Shown one piece after another: positions 32,670-42,850 of a stretch of DNA of 64,000 nucleotides. Position 1 is the first letter of the stretch; each line of letters opens with the position of its first letter. Position numbers and translations under genes: made by a program. Source of the DNA: Pteria penguin (lineage: Eukaryota > Mollusca > Bivalvia > Pterioida > Pteriidae); NCBI GenBank assembly GCA_035048485.1, contig CM068581.1:4232430-4296429 (forward strand), in the 5' to 3' direction. The notes below the pieces were generated by a model that was given only the letters and a program-made list of their open reading frames with translations, was not told the origin of the DNA and made no database searches.

Positions 32670-35600
32670 ATTGAAAGTATAGAAAGCAGTACTTATAAAA
32701 CACCATATAGAAGGACCGCGGGATGTATAGAATACAGTAGATATAAAACACCATGTAGAAGGATTGTGGGATGTATAGAATACAGTACATATAAAACACC
32801 ATGTAGAAGGATTGCGGGATGTATAGAATACAGTACATATAAAACACCATGTAGAAGGACCGCGGGATGTATAGAATACAGTAGATATAAAACACCATGT
32901 AGAAGGATTGTGGGATGTATAGAATACAGTACATATAAAACACCATGTAGAAGGATTGCGGGATGTATAGAATACAGTACATATAAAACACCATGTAGAA
33001 GGACCGCTGGATGTATAGAATACAGTATATATATAACACCATGTAGAAGGACCGCGGGATGTATAGAACACAGTGCATATAAAACACCATGTAGAAGGAC
33101 CGCTGGATGTATAGAATACAGTATATATAAAACACCATGTAGAAGGACCGCGGGATGTATAGAACACAGTGCATATAAAACACCATGTAGAAGGATTGTG
33201 GGATATATAGAATACAGTACATATAAAACACCATGTAGAAGGACCGCGGGATGTATAGAATACAGTACATATAAAACACCATGTAGAAGGATTGCGGGAT
33301 GTATAGAATACAGTACATATAAAACACCATGTAGAAGGACCGCGGGATGTATAGAATACAGTACATATAAAACACCATGTAGAAGGATTGCGGGATGTAT
33401 AGAATACAGTAAATATAAAACACCATGTAGAAGGACCGCGGGATGTATAGAATACAGTACATATAAAACACCATGTAGAAGGATTGCGGGATGTATAGAA
33501 TACAGTACATATAAAACACCATGTAGAAGGACCGCGGGATGTATAGAATACAGTACATATAAAACACCATGTAGAAGGATTGTGGGATGTATAGAATAGA
33601 GTACATATAAAACACCATGTAGAAGGATTGTGGGATGTATAGAATACAGTACATATAAAACACCATGTAGGAGGATTGTGGGATGTATAGAATATAGTAC
33701 ATATAAAACACCATGTAGAAGGACCGCGGGATGTATAGAATACAGTACATATAAAACACCATGTAGAAGGACCGCGGGATGTATAGAATACAGTACATAT
33801 AAAACACCATGTAGAAGGACCGCGGGATGTATAGAATACAGTACATATAAAACACGATGTAGAAGGATTGTGGGATGTATAGAATACAGTACATATAAAA
33901 CACCATGTAGAAGGACCGCGGGATGTATAGAATACAGTACATATAAAACACCATGTAGAAGGACCGCGGGATGCATAGAATACAGTAGATATAAAACACC
34001 ATATAGAAGGACCGCGGGATGTATAGAATACAGTAGATATAAAACACCATGTAGAAGGACCGCGGGATGTATAGAATACAGTACATATAAAACGCCATGT
34101 AGAAGGATTGCGGGATGCATAGAATACAGTACATATAAAACACCATGTAGAAGGATTGCGGGATGAATAGAATACAGTACATACAAAACAATGTAGAAGG
34201 ACCGCGGGATGTATAGAATACAGCCCATACAAAACACCATGTAGAAAGATTGTGGGATGTATAGAATACAGTACATATAAAACACCATGTAGAAGGATTG
34301 CGGGATGTATAGAATACAGTACATATAAAACACCATGTAGAAGGACCGCGGGATGTATAGAATACAGTACATATAAAACACCATGTAGAAGGACCGCGGG
34401 ATGTATAGAATACAGTACATATAAAACACCATGTAGAAGGATTGCGGGATGTATAGAATACAGTACATATAAAACACCATGTAGAAGGATTGCGGGATGT
34501 ATAGAATACAGTACATACAAAACACCATGTAGAAGGACCGCGGGATGCATAGAATACAGTACATATAAAACACCATGTAGAAGAATTGCGGGATGTATAG
34601 AATACAGTACATATAAAACACCATGTAGAAGGAATGCGGGATGTATAGAATACAGTACATATAAAACACCATGTAGAAGGAAGGACCGCGGGATGTATAG
34701 AATACAGTACATATAAAACACCATGTAGAAGGATTGCGGGATGTATAGAATACAGTACATATAAAACACCATGTAGAAGGACCGCGGGATGTATAGAATA
34801 CAGAACATATAAAACACCATGTAGAAGGATTGCGGGATGTATAGAATACAGTAGATATAAAACACCATGTAGAAGGACCGCGGGATGTATAGAATACAGT
34901 AGATATAAAACACCATGTAGAAGGACCGCGGGATGTATAGAATACAGTACATATAAAACACCATGTAGAAGGATTGCGGGATATATAGAATACAGTACAT
35001 ATAAAACACCATGTAGAAGGATTGTGGGATATATAGAATACAGTGCATATAAAACACCATGTAGAAGGATTGTGGGATGTATAGAATACAGTACATACAA
35101 AACACCATGTAGAAGGACCGCGGGATGTATAGAATACAGTACATATAAAACACCATGTAGAAGGATTGCGGGATGTATAGAATACAGTACATATAAAACA
35201 CCATGTAGAAGGACCGCGGGATGTATAGAATACAGTACATATAAAACACCATGTAGAAGGATTGCGGGATGTATAAAATACAGTACATATAAAACACCAT
35301 GTAGAAGTACCGCGGGATGTATAGAATACAGTACATATAAAACACCATGTAGAAGGATTGCGGGATGTATAGAATACAGTACATATAAAACACCATGTAA
35401 AAGGACCGCAGGATGTATAGAATACAGTACATATAAAACACCATGTAGAAGGACCGCGGGATGCATAGAATACAGTACATATAAAACACCATGTAGAAGA
35501 ATTGCGGGATGTATAGAATACAGTACATATAAAACACCATGTAGAAGGAATGCGGGATGTCTAGAACACAGTACATATAAAACACCATGTAGAAGGAAGG

Positions 35601-36925
35601 ACCGCGGGATGTATAGAATACAGTACATATAAAACACCATGTAGAAGGATTGCGGGATGTATAGAATACTGTACATACAAGACACCATGTAGAAGGACCG
35701 CGGGATGTATAGAATACAGTACATATAAAACACCATGTAGAAGGATTGCGGGATGTCTAGAATACAGTACATATAAAACACCATGTAGAAGGATTGCGGG
35801 ATGTATAGAATACAGTACATACAAAACACCATGTAGATTGGCCGCGGGATGTATAGAATACAGTAGATATAAAACACCATGTAGAAGGATTGCGGGATGT
35901 ATAGAATACAGTACATACAAAACACCATGTAGAAGGATTGCGGGATATATAGAATACAGTACATATAAAACACCATGTAGAAGGATTGTGGGATATATAG
36001 AATACAGTATATATAAAACACCATGTAGAAGGACCGCGGGATGTATAGAACACAGTGCATATAAAACACCATGTAGAAGGATTGTGGGATGTATAGAATA
36101 CAGTACATACAAAACACCATGTAGAAGGACCGCGGGATGTATAGAATACAGTACATATAAAACACCATGTAGAAGGATTGCGGAATGTATAGAATACAGT
36201 ACATATAAAACACCATGTAGAAGGACCGCGGGATGTATAGAATACAGTACATATAAAACACCATGTAGAAGGATTGCGGGATGTATAGAATACAGTAGAT
36301 ATAAAACACCATGTAGAAGGATTGCGGGATGTATAGAATACAGTACATATAAAACACCATGTAGAAGGATTGTGGGATGTATAGAATACAGTACATATAA
36401 AACACCATGTAGAAGGATTGCGGGATGTATAGAATACAGTACATATAAAACACCATGTAGAAGGATTGTGGGATGTATAGAATACAGTACATATAAAACA
36501 CCATGTAGAAGGATTGCGGGATGTATAGAATACAGTAGATATAAAACACCATGTAGAAGGACCGCGGGATGTATAGAATACAGTACATATAAAACACCAT
36601 GTAGAAGGATTGCGGGATGTATAGAATACAGTAGATATAAAACACCATGTAGAAGGATTGCGGGATGTATAGAATACAGTACATATAAAACACCATGTAG
36701 AAGGACCGCGGGATGTATAGAATACAGTACATATAAAACACCATGTAGAAGGATTGCGGGATGTATAGAATACAGTACATACAAGACACCATGTAGAAGG
36801 ACCGCGGGATGTATAGAATACAGTACATACAAAACACCATGTAGAAGGATTGCGGGATGTATAGAATACTGTACATATAAAACACCATGTAGAAGGATTG
36901 CGGGATGGATAGAATACAGTAAATG
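32670..36925. repeat. 48-bp minisatellite (~88 units)
   Basis: The unit is 48 bp: ATATAAAACACCATGTAGAA, then GGATTGCGGG or GGACCGCGGG, then ATGTATAGAATACAGTAC. The two unit types are interspersed along the array. Because 48 is a multiple of 3 and the unit lacks stops in several frames, frames stay open for hundreds of codons on both strands; the longest is on the minus strand (32,659-36,888, about 1,400 codons, 16-residue period). Four-base insertions near 34,680 and 35,595 exchange frames. I annotate no protein here. Confidence 0.95.
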
Positions 36926-37018
36926 CCGTATAATAACGTTAGTATTTGAGAAATCTAGCTATGTTTAAGTTAAGAGAATTCTTATTATTTCGATACTTAC
37001 TTTATATTCTGTCAAAAT

Positions 37019-37072
37019 TTCGACACGTAAACGCTCTGTCGTACACACGTCTATACCAATTTTTGATAAATT
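37019..37072 (+). repeat. split direct repeat A1
   Basis: 54 bases starting TTCGACACGTAAACGCTCTG, identical to A2. It ends two bases before the CTATG that contains the likely gag start at 37,075. Confidence 0.9.
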
Positions 37073-37074
37073 CT

Positions 37075-37821
37075 ATGGAGTCTACGCAATCTTCTCGTTT
37101 TTCTTTAGAAGATATTTTAGAAAAAGTAGAAAGACAAGGAGATTCATTAAAAAGAGAACTTTTGGAGTTAAAAAGTGAGGTGAGAGGTTCTGCTCAAGCT
37201 GTAAAAAAACTTAAGTCTGAATCTCAAATCAAATGGAAATACGAGGGAAACAAGGTGCAACATGCTTTTAATTCTGACATTCTTGAAGATTTAGATCAAT
37301 TGTCATGGGCCTTACAAAACTCTAAATATCAATACGCTGATGAACTTGTGTCGAATGTAAAGGATAAATTGTCCAAGAGGAATAAATTGATCAAAATAGC
37401 TGATGGGAGTGAAGCCGGTTGGGAAACTGTTAGACAATATGAGGCAAATCCGGTTGCTAACGACACTGAAGATGAGTCAAAAATTATTAAAGCTGAATCT
37501 AGGGCAATTAAAAAGAAGAAAACTAAATCTAATTCTCAAAATTCTCAGAGCAAGAAGCGTTTTTCTAGCGCTGATGTTACTGTTCATCCTTTTCGTCGCT
37601 CAGGACAACAAGAAACTTTTCAGCAGCCCTTTCTTGCACCCCATTACTTCACCGGACATCCAGCATTTCAAGTGTCCGGCAACCAGTACAGCGATTTCGG
37701 CGGATCTATGTTCAGGCCAAGTCAAAGAGGGACCTGTTTTGGATGCGGATCTCATTCACATTGGAGAAACCAATGCCCATTTAGCTCAAAACCATCAGCA
37801 ACCAAATCCAAGGCAGAATGA
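37075..37821 (+). CDS. Gag-like ORF1 of YR retrotransposon
   Basis: 248 codons from ATG 37,075 (MESTQSSRFSLEDILEKVER). The frame is open further upstream, but that part translates repeat A1, so I take this Met as the start. The N-terminal third is predicted coiled-coil (LEKVERQGDSLKRELLELK). The middle is lysine-rich (AIKKKKTKSNSQNSQSKKR). The C-terminus carries a canonical C-x2-C-x4-H-x4-C zinc knuckle (CFGCGSHSHWRNQC), which in Gag proteins binds RNA. It probably forms the nucleoprotein particle of the element. The polymerase frame overlaps it and lies one base forward. Confidence 0.8.
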   Translation: MESTQSSRFSLEDILEKVERQGDSLKRELLELKSEVRGSAQAVKKLKSESQIKWKYEGNKVQHAFNSDILEDLDQLSWALQNSKYQYADELVSNVKDKLSKRNKLIKIADGSEAGWETVRQYEANPVANDTEDESKIIKAESRAIKKKKTKSNSQNSQSKKRFSSADVTVHPFRRSGQQETFQQPFLAPHYFTGHPAFQVSGNQYSDFGGSMFRPSQRGTCFGCGSHSHWRNQCPFSSKPSATKSKAE

Positions 37822-39808
37822 ATTAAAAGATGAGTATTCTGATATTAAGTTTTGTAATCAAACTTTTACACATGAATATCATGAGTATGAACAAGGTCAA
37901 GCTCAAATTATTGTAAAAGGTCGTCTCAAGTCTTGTATTTCTTTTTGGAGACAAATTAATGCATATGATTTTATACTTGATGCTATAGAAAATGGATATA
38001 AGATCCCTTTTTATTCTATGCCTCCATCAGTTATTTTAAATAACAATAGTTCTGCATTACAGAATGCCAATTTTGTGTGTGAAGCGATTCGTGACCTTTT
38101 GGCTCGCGGATTGATACAAGAGTGTTCGACCGCTCCGTATGTTGTAAATCCGCTTACCGTTTCTGTTCAATCTAATGGAAAAAAGAGACTTATTTTAGAC
38201 CTTAGGCATGTGAATAAATATTTATGGAAAACCAAAGTGAAGTTTGAAGATATCAAAATTGCTATGCAATTTATTTCGAAAAATAGTTTTTTCTTCAAAT
38301 TTGATCTTCATTCCGCTTACCATCATCTCGATATTTGTGACCAGCACATTAAGTTTTTAGGATTTTCATGGATTTTTGATCGGAAAGTTAGATATTTCAG
38401 ATTTTTGGTGTTACCCTTTGGCCTTAATTCCGCATGTTATATTTTTACCAAATTGACAAGACCATTGATCAAGAAATGGAGAGGTGAGGGTAAGCAAGTT
38501 TTGATGTATTTAGATGATGGTTTGGGTGTACATCAAAATTTTGATTTTTGCCAGAAGATGGCTTTAGATATGAAAGAGGATCTTTTAAAATGTGGTTTTG
38601 TTCCCAAAAATGAAAAATCTATGTGGTTGCCAGCAAAGCAAATTCAATTTTTGGGAATTTATATTGATTCAGAGTTGGGTATTTTAAAAATTCCCGAGCG
38701 TAGATTAGAGAAATTACATACTAGCATTGATGCTGTTTTATCTCATTTTGACAAAGTTCATTCAATTCATGTTCGCAAGGTTGCGAGTATCATAGGGCAA
38801 ATTATTTCCATGCATTATGTTATAGGTAATTTCGTTTATCTTATGACGAAATCACTCAGCATTGATGTTTTGACAGCTACTTCTTGGGAGACTAATATTC
38901 ATCTTTCAAAGCAAAGTTTGAGTATGTTGCAATTTTGGAAGAAAAATGTGAATCTTTTAAATGAAAAATCATTTGTTTCAGATTTTTCTAATTATGTCAT
39001 TGCTTATAGTGATGCTAGTTCTTTGGCTTATGGTGGATACATTGTTGAAAATCCATGTAGTACAGCTCATGGTATGTGGTCAGAGCACGAGAGATCACGT
39101 AGTTCTACATGGAGAGAGCTGATGGCTGTAAAAAGAGTGCTTTTTTCATTGAAAGATTTTTTTACAAATAAACAAGTGAAGTGGTTTTCTGATAATCAAA
39201 ATGTAATTAGAATTATTGATAGGGGTAGCATGAATTCAGATTTATTAGAGATTGCATTATCTATATTTAGATTTTGTTTTATTTCAAATGTGAAATTAGA
39301 TATTCAATGGGTTCCGCGCTCTTTGAATCAGAATGCAGATTGTATCAGCAAGTTTATAGATTTTGACGACTGGTCTATAGCTGACAGTGTATTTGCTTAT
39401 ATTGATTCCCTTTGGGGACCTCATGAAATAGATTTTTTCGCATGTGATCAAAACGCTAAGCTACCTGTATTTTATTCTAGATTTTGGACTCCATGTGCGA
39501 TTGGAGTTGACGCATTTACGGTTGACTGGCATGGAGTGAACGGTGTTCCTCCTATTAGTTTGATCGCCAGAATGTTAAAGTATATGAAGCAGTGCAGAGC
39601 ATGTTGTACTGTAGTTATTCCTGAATGGAAATCGGCCAGTTTTTGGCCACTGATTTCTGTAAATGGTGGTGGTTTTATTGATGAGGTGGTGGGATGCTTG
39701 GAGTTGCCAACATATAAAAAATTTTATATTCCTGGTTTATATACAGGAATATTTGGTAGAATAGATTTGCCATTCAGAATGTTGGCTTTAAAACTGGATT
39801 ATCAGTGA
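37730..39808 (+). CDS. reverse transcriptase-RNase H ORF2 of YR retrotransposon
   Basis: The frame is open from 37,403, but the part overlapping gag looks non-coding and there is no Met in this frame between the end of gag (37,821) and the RT domain, so translation by frameshift from Gag is the simplest reading. RT motifs: KKRLILDLRHVN, FFKFDLHSAYHH (motif A), LVLPFGLNSA (motif B), MYLDDGLG (motif C, YLDD at 38,507-38,518), then FLGIYID. RNase H residues: D in YSDASSLAYGG (39,011), E in TWRELMAVKR, D in WFSDNQN, D in NQNADCISKF. A C-terminal block follows, EIDFFACDQNAKLPVFYSRF and later VVIPEWKSASFWPL, typical of YR-element polymerases. No stops interrupt the frame, so the polymerase looks intact. 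Confidence 0.88.
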   Translation, partial: GPVLDADLIHIGETNAHLAQNHQQPNPRQNELKDEYSDIKFCNQTFTHEYHEYEQGQAQIIVKGRLKSCISFWRQINAYDFILDAIENGYKIPFYSMPPSVILNNNSSALQNANFVCEAIRDLLARGLIQECSTAPYVVNPLTVSVQSNGKKRLILDLRHVNKYLWKTKVKFEDIKIAMQFISKNSFFFKFDLHSAYHHLDICDQHIKFLGFSWIFDRKVRYFRFLVLPFGLNSACYIFTKLTRPLIKKWRGEGKQVLMYLDDGLGVHQNFDFCQKMALDMKEDLLKCGFVPKNEKSMWLPAKQIQFLGIYIDSELGILKIPERRLEKLHTSIDAVLSHFDKVHSIHVRKVASIIGQIISMHYVIGNFVYLMTKSLSIDVLTATSWETNIHLSKQSLSMLQFWKKNVNLLNEKSFVSDFSNYVIAYSDASSLAYGGYIVENPCSTAHGMWSEHERSRSSTWRELMAVKRVLFSLKDFFTNKQVKWFSDNQNVIRIIDRGSMNSDLLEIALSIFRFCFISNVKLDIQWVPRSLNQNADCISKFIDFDDWSIADSVFAYIDSLWGPHEIDFFACDQNAKLPVFYSRFWTPCAIGVDAFTVDWHGVNGVPPISLIARMLKYMKQCRACCTVVIPEWKSASFWPLISVNGGGFIDEVVGCLELPTYKKFYIPGLYTGIFGRIDLPFRMLALKLDYQ

Positions 39809-39936
39809 ATAATTCAACATGATTGAAAATCATATAGTTGTAGTACAGATATGTATGCATGCATGCAGAATTAAGTGCATATGAATTTGTATATATGATT
39901 TGTATATATATATAGCTTTATATTTGGGATTATTTT

Positions 39937-40973
39937 ATGCATTTATTTATAATGGATATCTTTTTACGTCTCTTTTTGCAGGCGTTTAAACAAAATATTG
40001 ATACGCTACCTGAAGCTTTAGCAGATAAAGTTGATCTATTGCCCGATTTATTGGTTCAGAGCAAATCAACCGAGACGATTCGAGGCTATTATAATTCTTT
40101 CAATCGATGGAAAGTGTGGGCCCGTGCACATGGCATTTCTGAGGATGAAATTCTACCTGCTAATGCTTTTCATGTTGCGTTATATCTTGCAAGTTTAGTG
40201 CAGACCAGCAGATCACCCAGTCTTGTTCTTAGTGCGTTTTATGCTATTAAATGGGTGCATAATTTTATAAATGTTTGTTCGCCAACGGATTCAGATTTAG
40301 TGAGGAATGTTTTAGAAGGGGCGAAGAGGACTTTGAGCAAGCCAGTTTCCAAGAAAGAACCCATTACTCCAGAATTATTACAAAAAATGTACGATAATTT
40401 ATATTGTAAAGGAAATCTTTATAACCAAAGAATTATTGTTGCTTGTCTTGTTTCTTACGCCGGATTTTTTAGAGTATCTGAGCTTTTAAATTTAAAGAAA
40501 GTTGATGTAGAATTCTTCAATACGCATATGGCAATTTTCATAGAGAAAAGTAAAACAGATATTTATCGAGATGGAAATTGGGTTGTTATTTCGCGCACTA
40601 AATCTCCGTTATGTCCTGTCAAAAATATGGAAGAATATTTTGTTTATTTGAATATATATTCGTCTGATACATTTTGTTTCAGAATGTAAATAAATCTGAA
40701 CATGGTTGTGTTTTTCGAAATTTGAACAAACCATTGACTTATTCACGCATGAGAGAACTTTTTATTGAAGCTTTTTCGCCTTTAGTTCCAGACATAAAGC
40801 AGTATGGTTTGCATAGTTTAAGATCCGGAGGTGCAACTTCGGCAGCTAATAGGGGCGTCCCTGATCGCTTGTTTAAACGACATGGGCGTTGGCGATCGGA
40901 AAATGCAAAAGACGGTTATATTAAAGATGATTTATGTAAAAGATTATCAGTCTCTAAATGTTTAGGCATTTAG
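39937..40973 (+). pseudogene. tyrosine recombinase ORF3, frameshifted
   Basis: Phage-integrase-type recombinase of the element, which in this class replaces the DDE integrase. The N-terminal SAM-like domain has STETIRGYYNSFNRWKVWAR. The catalytic domain has arginine in YAGFFRVSELLNL (codon 40,471-40,473), the HxxR box LHSLRSGGAT (His 40,812-40,814, Arg 40,821-40,823), HGRW and the nucleophilic tyrosine in DGYIKDD (40,916-40,918). The first frame stops at 40,689 and the rest continues in another frame from about 40,674, so a one-base indel (or assembly error) lies near 40,680, between the first arginine and the HxxR box. Splice-acceptor-like TTTTTGCAG (39,980) and TTTTGTTTCAG (40,682) occur in it but do not clearly restore a frame. 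Confidence 0.85.
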
Positions 40974-41086
40974 TTGTTTTGGAAAGTGGTTATAATTTTG
41001 AAAATTTACATTATGTTTTTATAAAAAATTATAATAACTATACTTTAATATTGTATATGTATATAAATCTCCCGTTCTTTGTCGTT
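40974..41086. other. 3' non-coding part of YR element
   Basis: AT-rich sequence between the recombinase stop and repeat B1. Confidence 0.6.
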
Positions 41087-41210
41087 TCGATATTGCCTTA
41101 TACGTATCCTAATTTGGAATTATCCTGTTCGTAATAAATCAATGAATTTGAATTTATCTATTGTTTTGTTTTTCATTGATTTATTATAATCAATGGAGAG
41201 AGTTGGAGAA
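41087..41210 (+). repeat. split direct repeat B1
   Basis: 124 bases including ACGTATCCTAATTTGGAATT; near-identical to B2, with differences at the left edge (TATTGCC versus CATTGCG). Confidence 0.9.
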
Positions 41211-41214
41211 ATAT

Positions 41215-41253
41215 AATTTCATTCGTTTAAACGAAGTGAATTAGAATGAAATT
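41215..41253. other. nested palindromes between B1 and A2
   Basis: A perfect 10-bp inverted repeat (AATTTCATTC 41,215-41,224; GAATGAAATT 41,244-41,253) encloses an overlapping perfect 14-bp palindrome TTCGTTTAAACGAA (41,222-41,235). It sits in the internal junction region of the split repeats, where replication and recombination of such elements is thought to be organised. Confidence 0.75.
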
Positions 41254-41331
41254 AATTTCTCTTAGTTTCGAGATTATTATATGGTCATTTTATTTTCTCG
41301 CCAAGCGTGCGAGTTGTTCTAGGTTGGTTCA

Positions 41332-41385
41332 TTCGACACGTAAACGCTCTGTCGTACACACGTCTATACCAATTTTTGATAAATT
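41332..41385 (+). repeat. split direct repeat A2
   Basis: 54-base copy of A1, starting TTCGACACGTAAACGCTCTG. Sequence on either side differs from that around A1. Confidence 0.9.
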
Positions 41386-41619
41386 TTATATAATTTTCAT
41401 GAAAAGTTTTATCATGCTTAGATTTTTTTTTGATTACAACTAATTTTAGTTTTAAAATAGTTCGAACTATTAATTTAATTATAAGGATTATGTGTTTTTG
41501 GGTGATTTGCTGTGATGCAATAATCTATTTACTTGTCAATTTGAAATGTTTTGTTTATTTTGTATCTGGGTATTTAAAATGCTTTTAAAATCTGTTTGAA
41601 GATATTGAAATGATTATAT

Positions 41620-41752
41620 ATGAGTGCATATATGTATTTGTATGTGTATGTGTGTATGTGTATATATGTGTGTATGTATGTATATATATTTATATATATA
41701 TGTGTGTATGTATGTATATATACATGTATGTATATATATATATGTATAACTT
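41620..41752. repeat. TATG/TA microsatellite inside YR element
   Basis: TGTATG and TATA repeats between A2 and B2, which probably expanded after insertion. Confidence 0.9.
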
Positions 41753-41766
41753 ATAGTATTAACATC

Positions 41767-41890
41767 TCGACATTGCGTTATACGTATCCTAATTTGGAAT
41801 TATCCTGTTCGTAATAAATCAATGAATTTGAATTTATCTATTGTTTTGTTTTTCATTGATTTATTATAATCAATGGAGAGAGTTGGAGAA
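41767..41890 (+). repeat. split direct repeat B2 (right end of element)
   Basis: Second copy of B1, ending with AGAGAGTTGGAGAA. The right boundary of the element is placed here because identity with B1 stops. Confidence 0.88.
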
Positions 41891-41983
41891 TTAGAAATTC
41901 TGTTTGAAAATTCAGAAGCTAAATTTTGTAGTTGTTTAAAACCTCAATCCTCTTCGGAATTTTGGACGGTGGCTGATAATTGA

Positions 41984-42003
41984 TTAAATAAATAAATAAA
42001 TAA

Positions 42004-42063
<60 letters not shown>

Positions 42064-42098
42064 GAATAAATGAATGAATGAATGAATGAATGAATGAA
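41984..42098. repeat. AAAT/AATG tetranucleotide microsatellite
   Basis: About 18 AAAT units followed by about 6 GAAT units. Confidence 0.95.
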
Positions 42099-42529
42099 CG
42101 AATAATTCAGTATAAGTATAATTTAGTATATACATGTACATAAACAAGTGAACAAATAAATGAATTACTATAAATGAAACATGAGAAAGCGATTATTATT
42201 TTCTCAGTATGGGTTACGGTTGTATATTTGCCCCTGAGTTACAGTGTAGAGGCAAGTGGTACAGATAAGAAACAAATTCGTAGTAAGCACACTAGACGTG
42301 AAGAGTACCTGAGGGAAATCCCCGCCGAGTGTGACGTGTGACACCTGAAAGGTAACCGTAAAGAGCAGGCAAGAGAGCGTTAAGGGGTGGAGATGTAATT
42401 TGTAGATCTAGTGTACCTTGTAAAGTGTCATGTTCGTCGATGATAGGTGTAGGAAATGACGTAATAACATGATGGGGGTAGTTGTCAACTTTAATTATCC
42501 AGAAATATAACATAGGTCATTGACAGCTG

Positions 42530-42531
42530 AA

Positions 42532-42562
<31 letters not shown>

Positions 42563-42587
42563 CACACACACTCACACACACACACAA
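42530..42587. repeat. poly-A plus CA microsatellite
   Basis: An A run of about 19 followed by CA repeats with one CTCA interruption. Confidence 0.95.
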
Positions 42588-42598
42588 AACTTGTGCGA

Positions 42599-42850
42599 CA
42601 TTTTCTCCTCTAGATTATGTACTCAGAGCTGGGGTCTTAATTGCCAAGACTCATCAGTTTTCTCTTAATTATATCTTCAGAGCTGGTGTCTAATTTGTCA
42701 TCATTCGTCAGTTTCCTTCTCTTGATTCTGTACTCAGAGTTAGGGTTTTATTTGTCATCACTTGTCAGTTTCCTCCTCTTGATTCTGTACTCAGAGCTGG
42801 GGACTTATTTGTCCTCACTCGTCAGTTTTCTCCTCTTGATTATGTACTCC
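42599..42850. repeat. 57-bp minisatellite (~4 units)
   Basis: Four units containing TACTCAGAGCTGGGG and CGTCAGTTTTCTCCTCTTGA; ACTCAGAG starts at 42,732 and 42,789, a 57-bp spacing. The first two units are diverged. Confidence 0.85.

Larger units (their letters stand above)
37019..41890 (+). mobile_element. tyrosine-recombinase retrotransposon with split direct repeats (PAT/Ngaro-like)
   Basis: The element encodes Gag with a zinc knuckle, reverse transcriptase plus RNase H, and a tyrosine recombinase, in that order on the plus strand. Terminal repeats have the A1 - genes - B1 - A2 - B2 arrangement: A1 37,019-37,072 equals A2 41,332-41,385, and B1 41,087-41,210 equals B2 41,767-41,890 with few differences. 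This split direct-repeat layout is known for PAT and Ngaro elements of the DIRS order and differs from LTRs and from the inverted termini of DIRS1. The exact left end is uncertain by up to ~94 bases, because unassigned sequence lies between the 48-bp array and A1. Repeats are nearly identical, so insertion looks recent, but the recombinase frame is broken. Confidence 0.88.

Noticed and set aside
32659..36888. A ~1,400-codon minus-strand open frame as a giant repetitive protein gene
   Set aside because: It is the translation of a 48-bp satellite; alternative frames on both strands are open for the same reason, there is no non-repetitive domain, and it begins and ends with the array.
32650..36955. 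9-bp TCTCAAATA / TATTTGAGA pair on either side of the 48-bp array as ends of a mobile unit
   Set aside because: Too short in AT-rich DNA, and not at the exact array borders.
39980..40683. An intron inside the recombinase ORF defined by TTTTTGCAG and TTTTGTTTCAG
   Set aside because: Conserved recombinase sequence lies between the two sites and continues through them; a single indel explains the frame change more simply.
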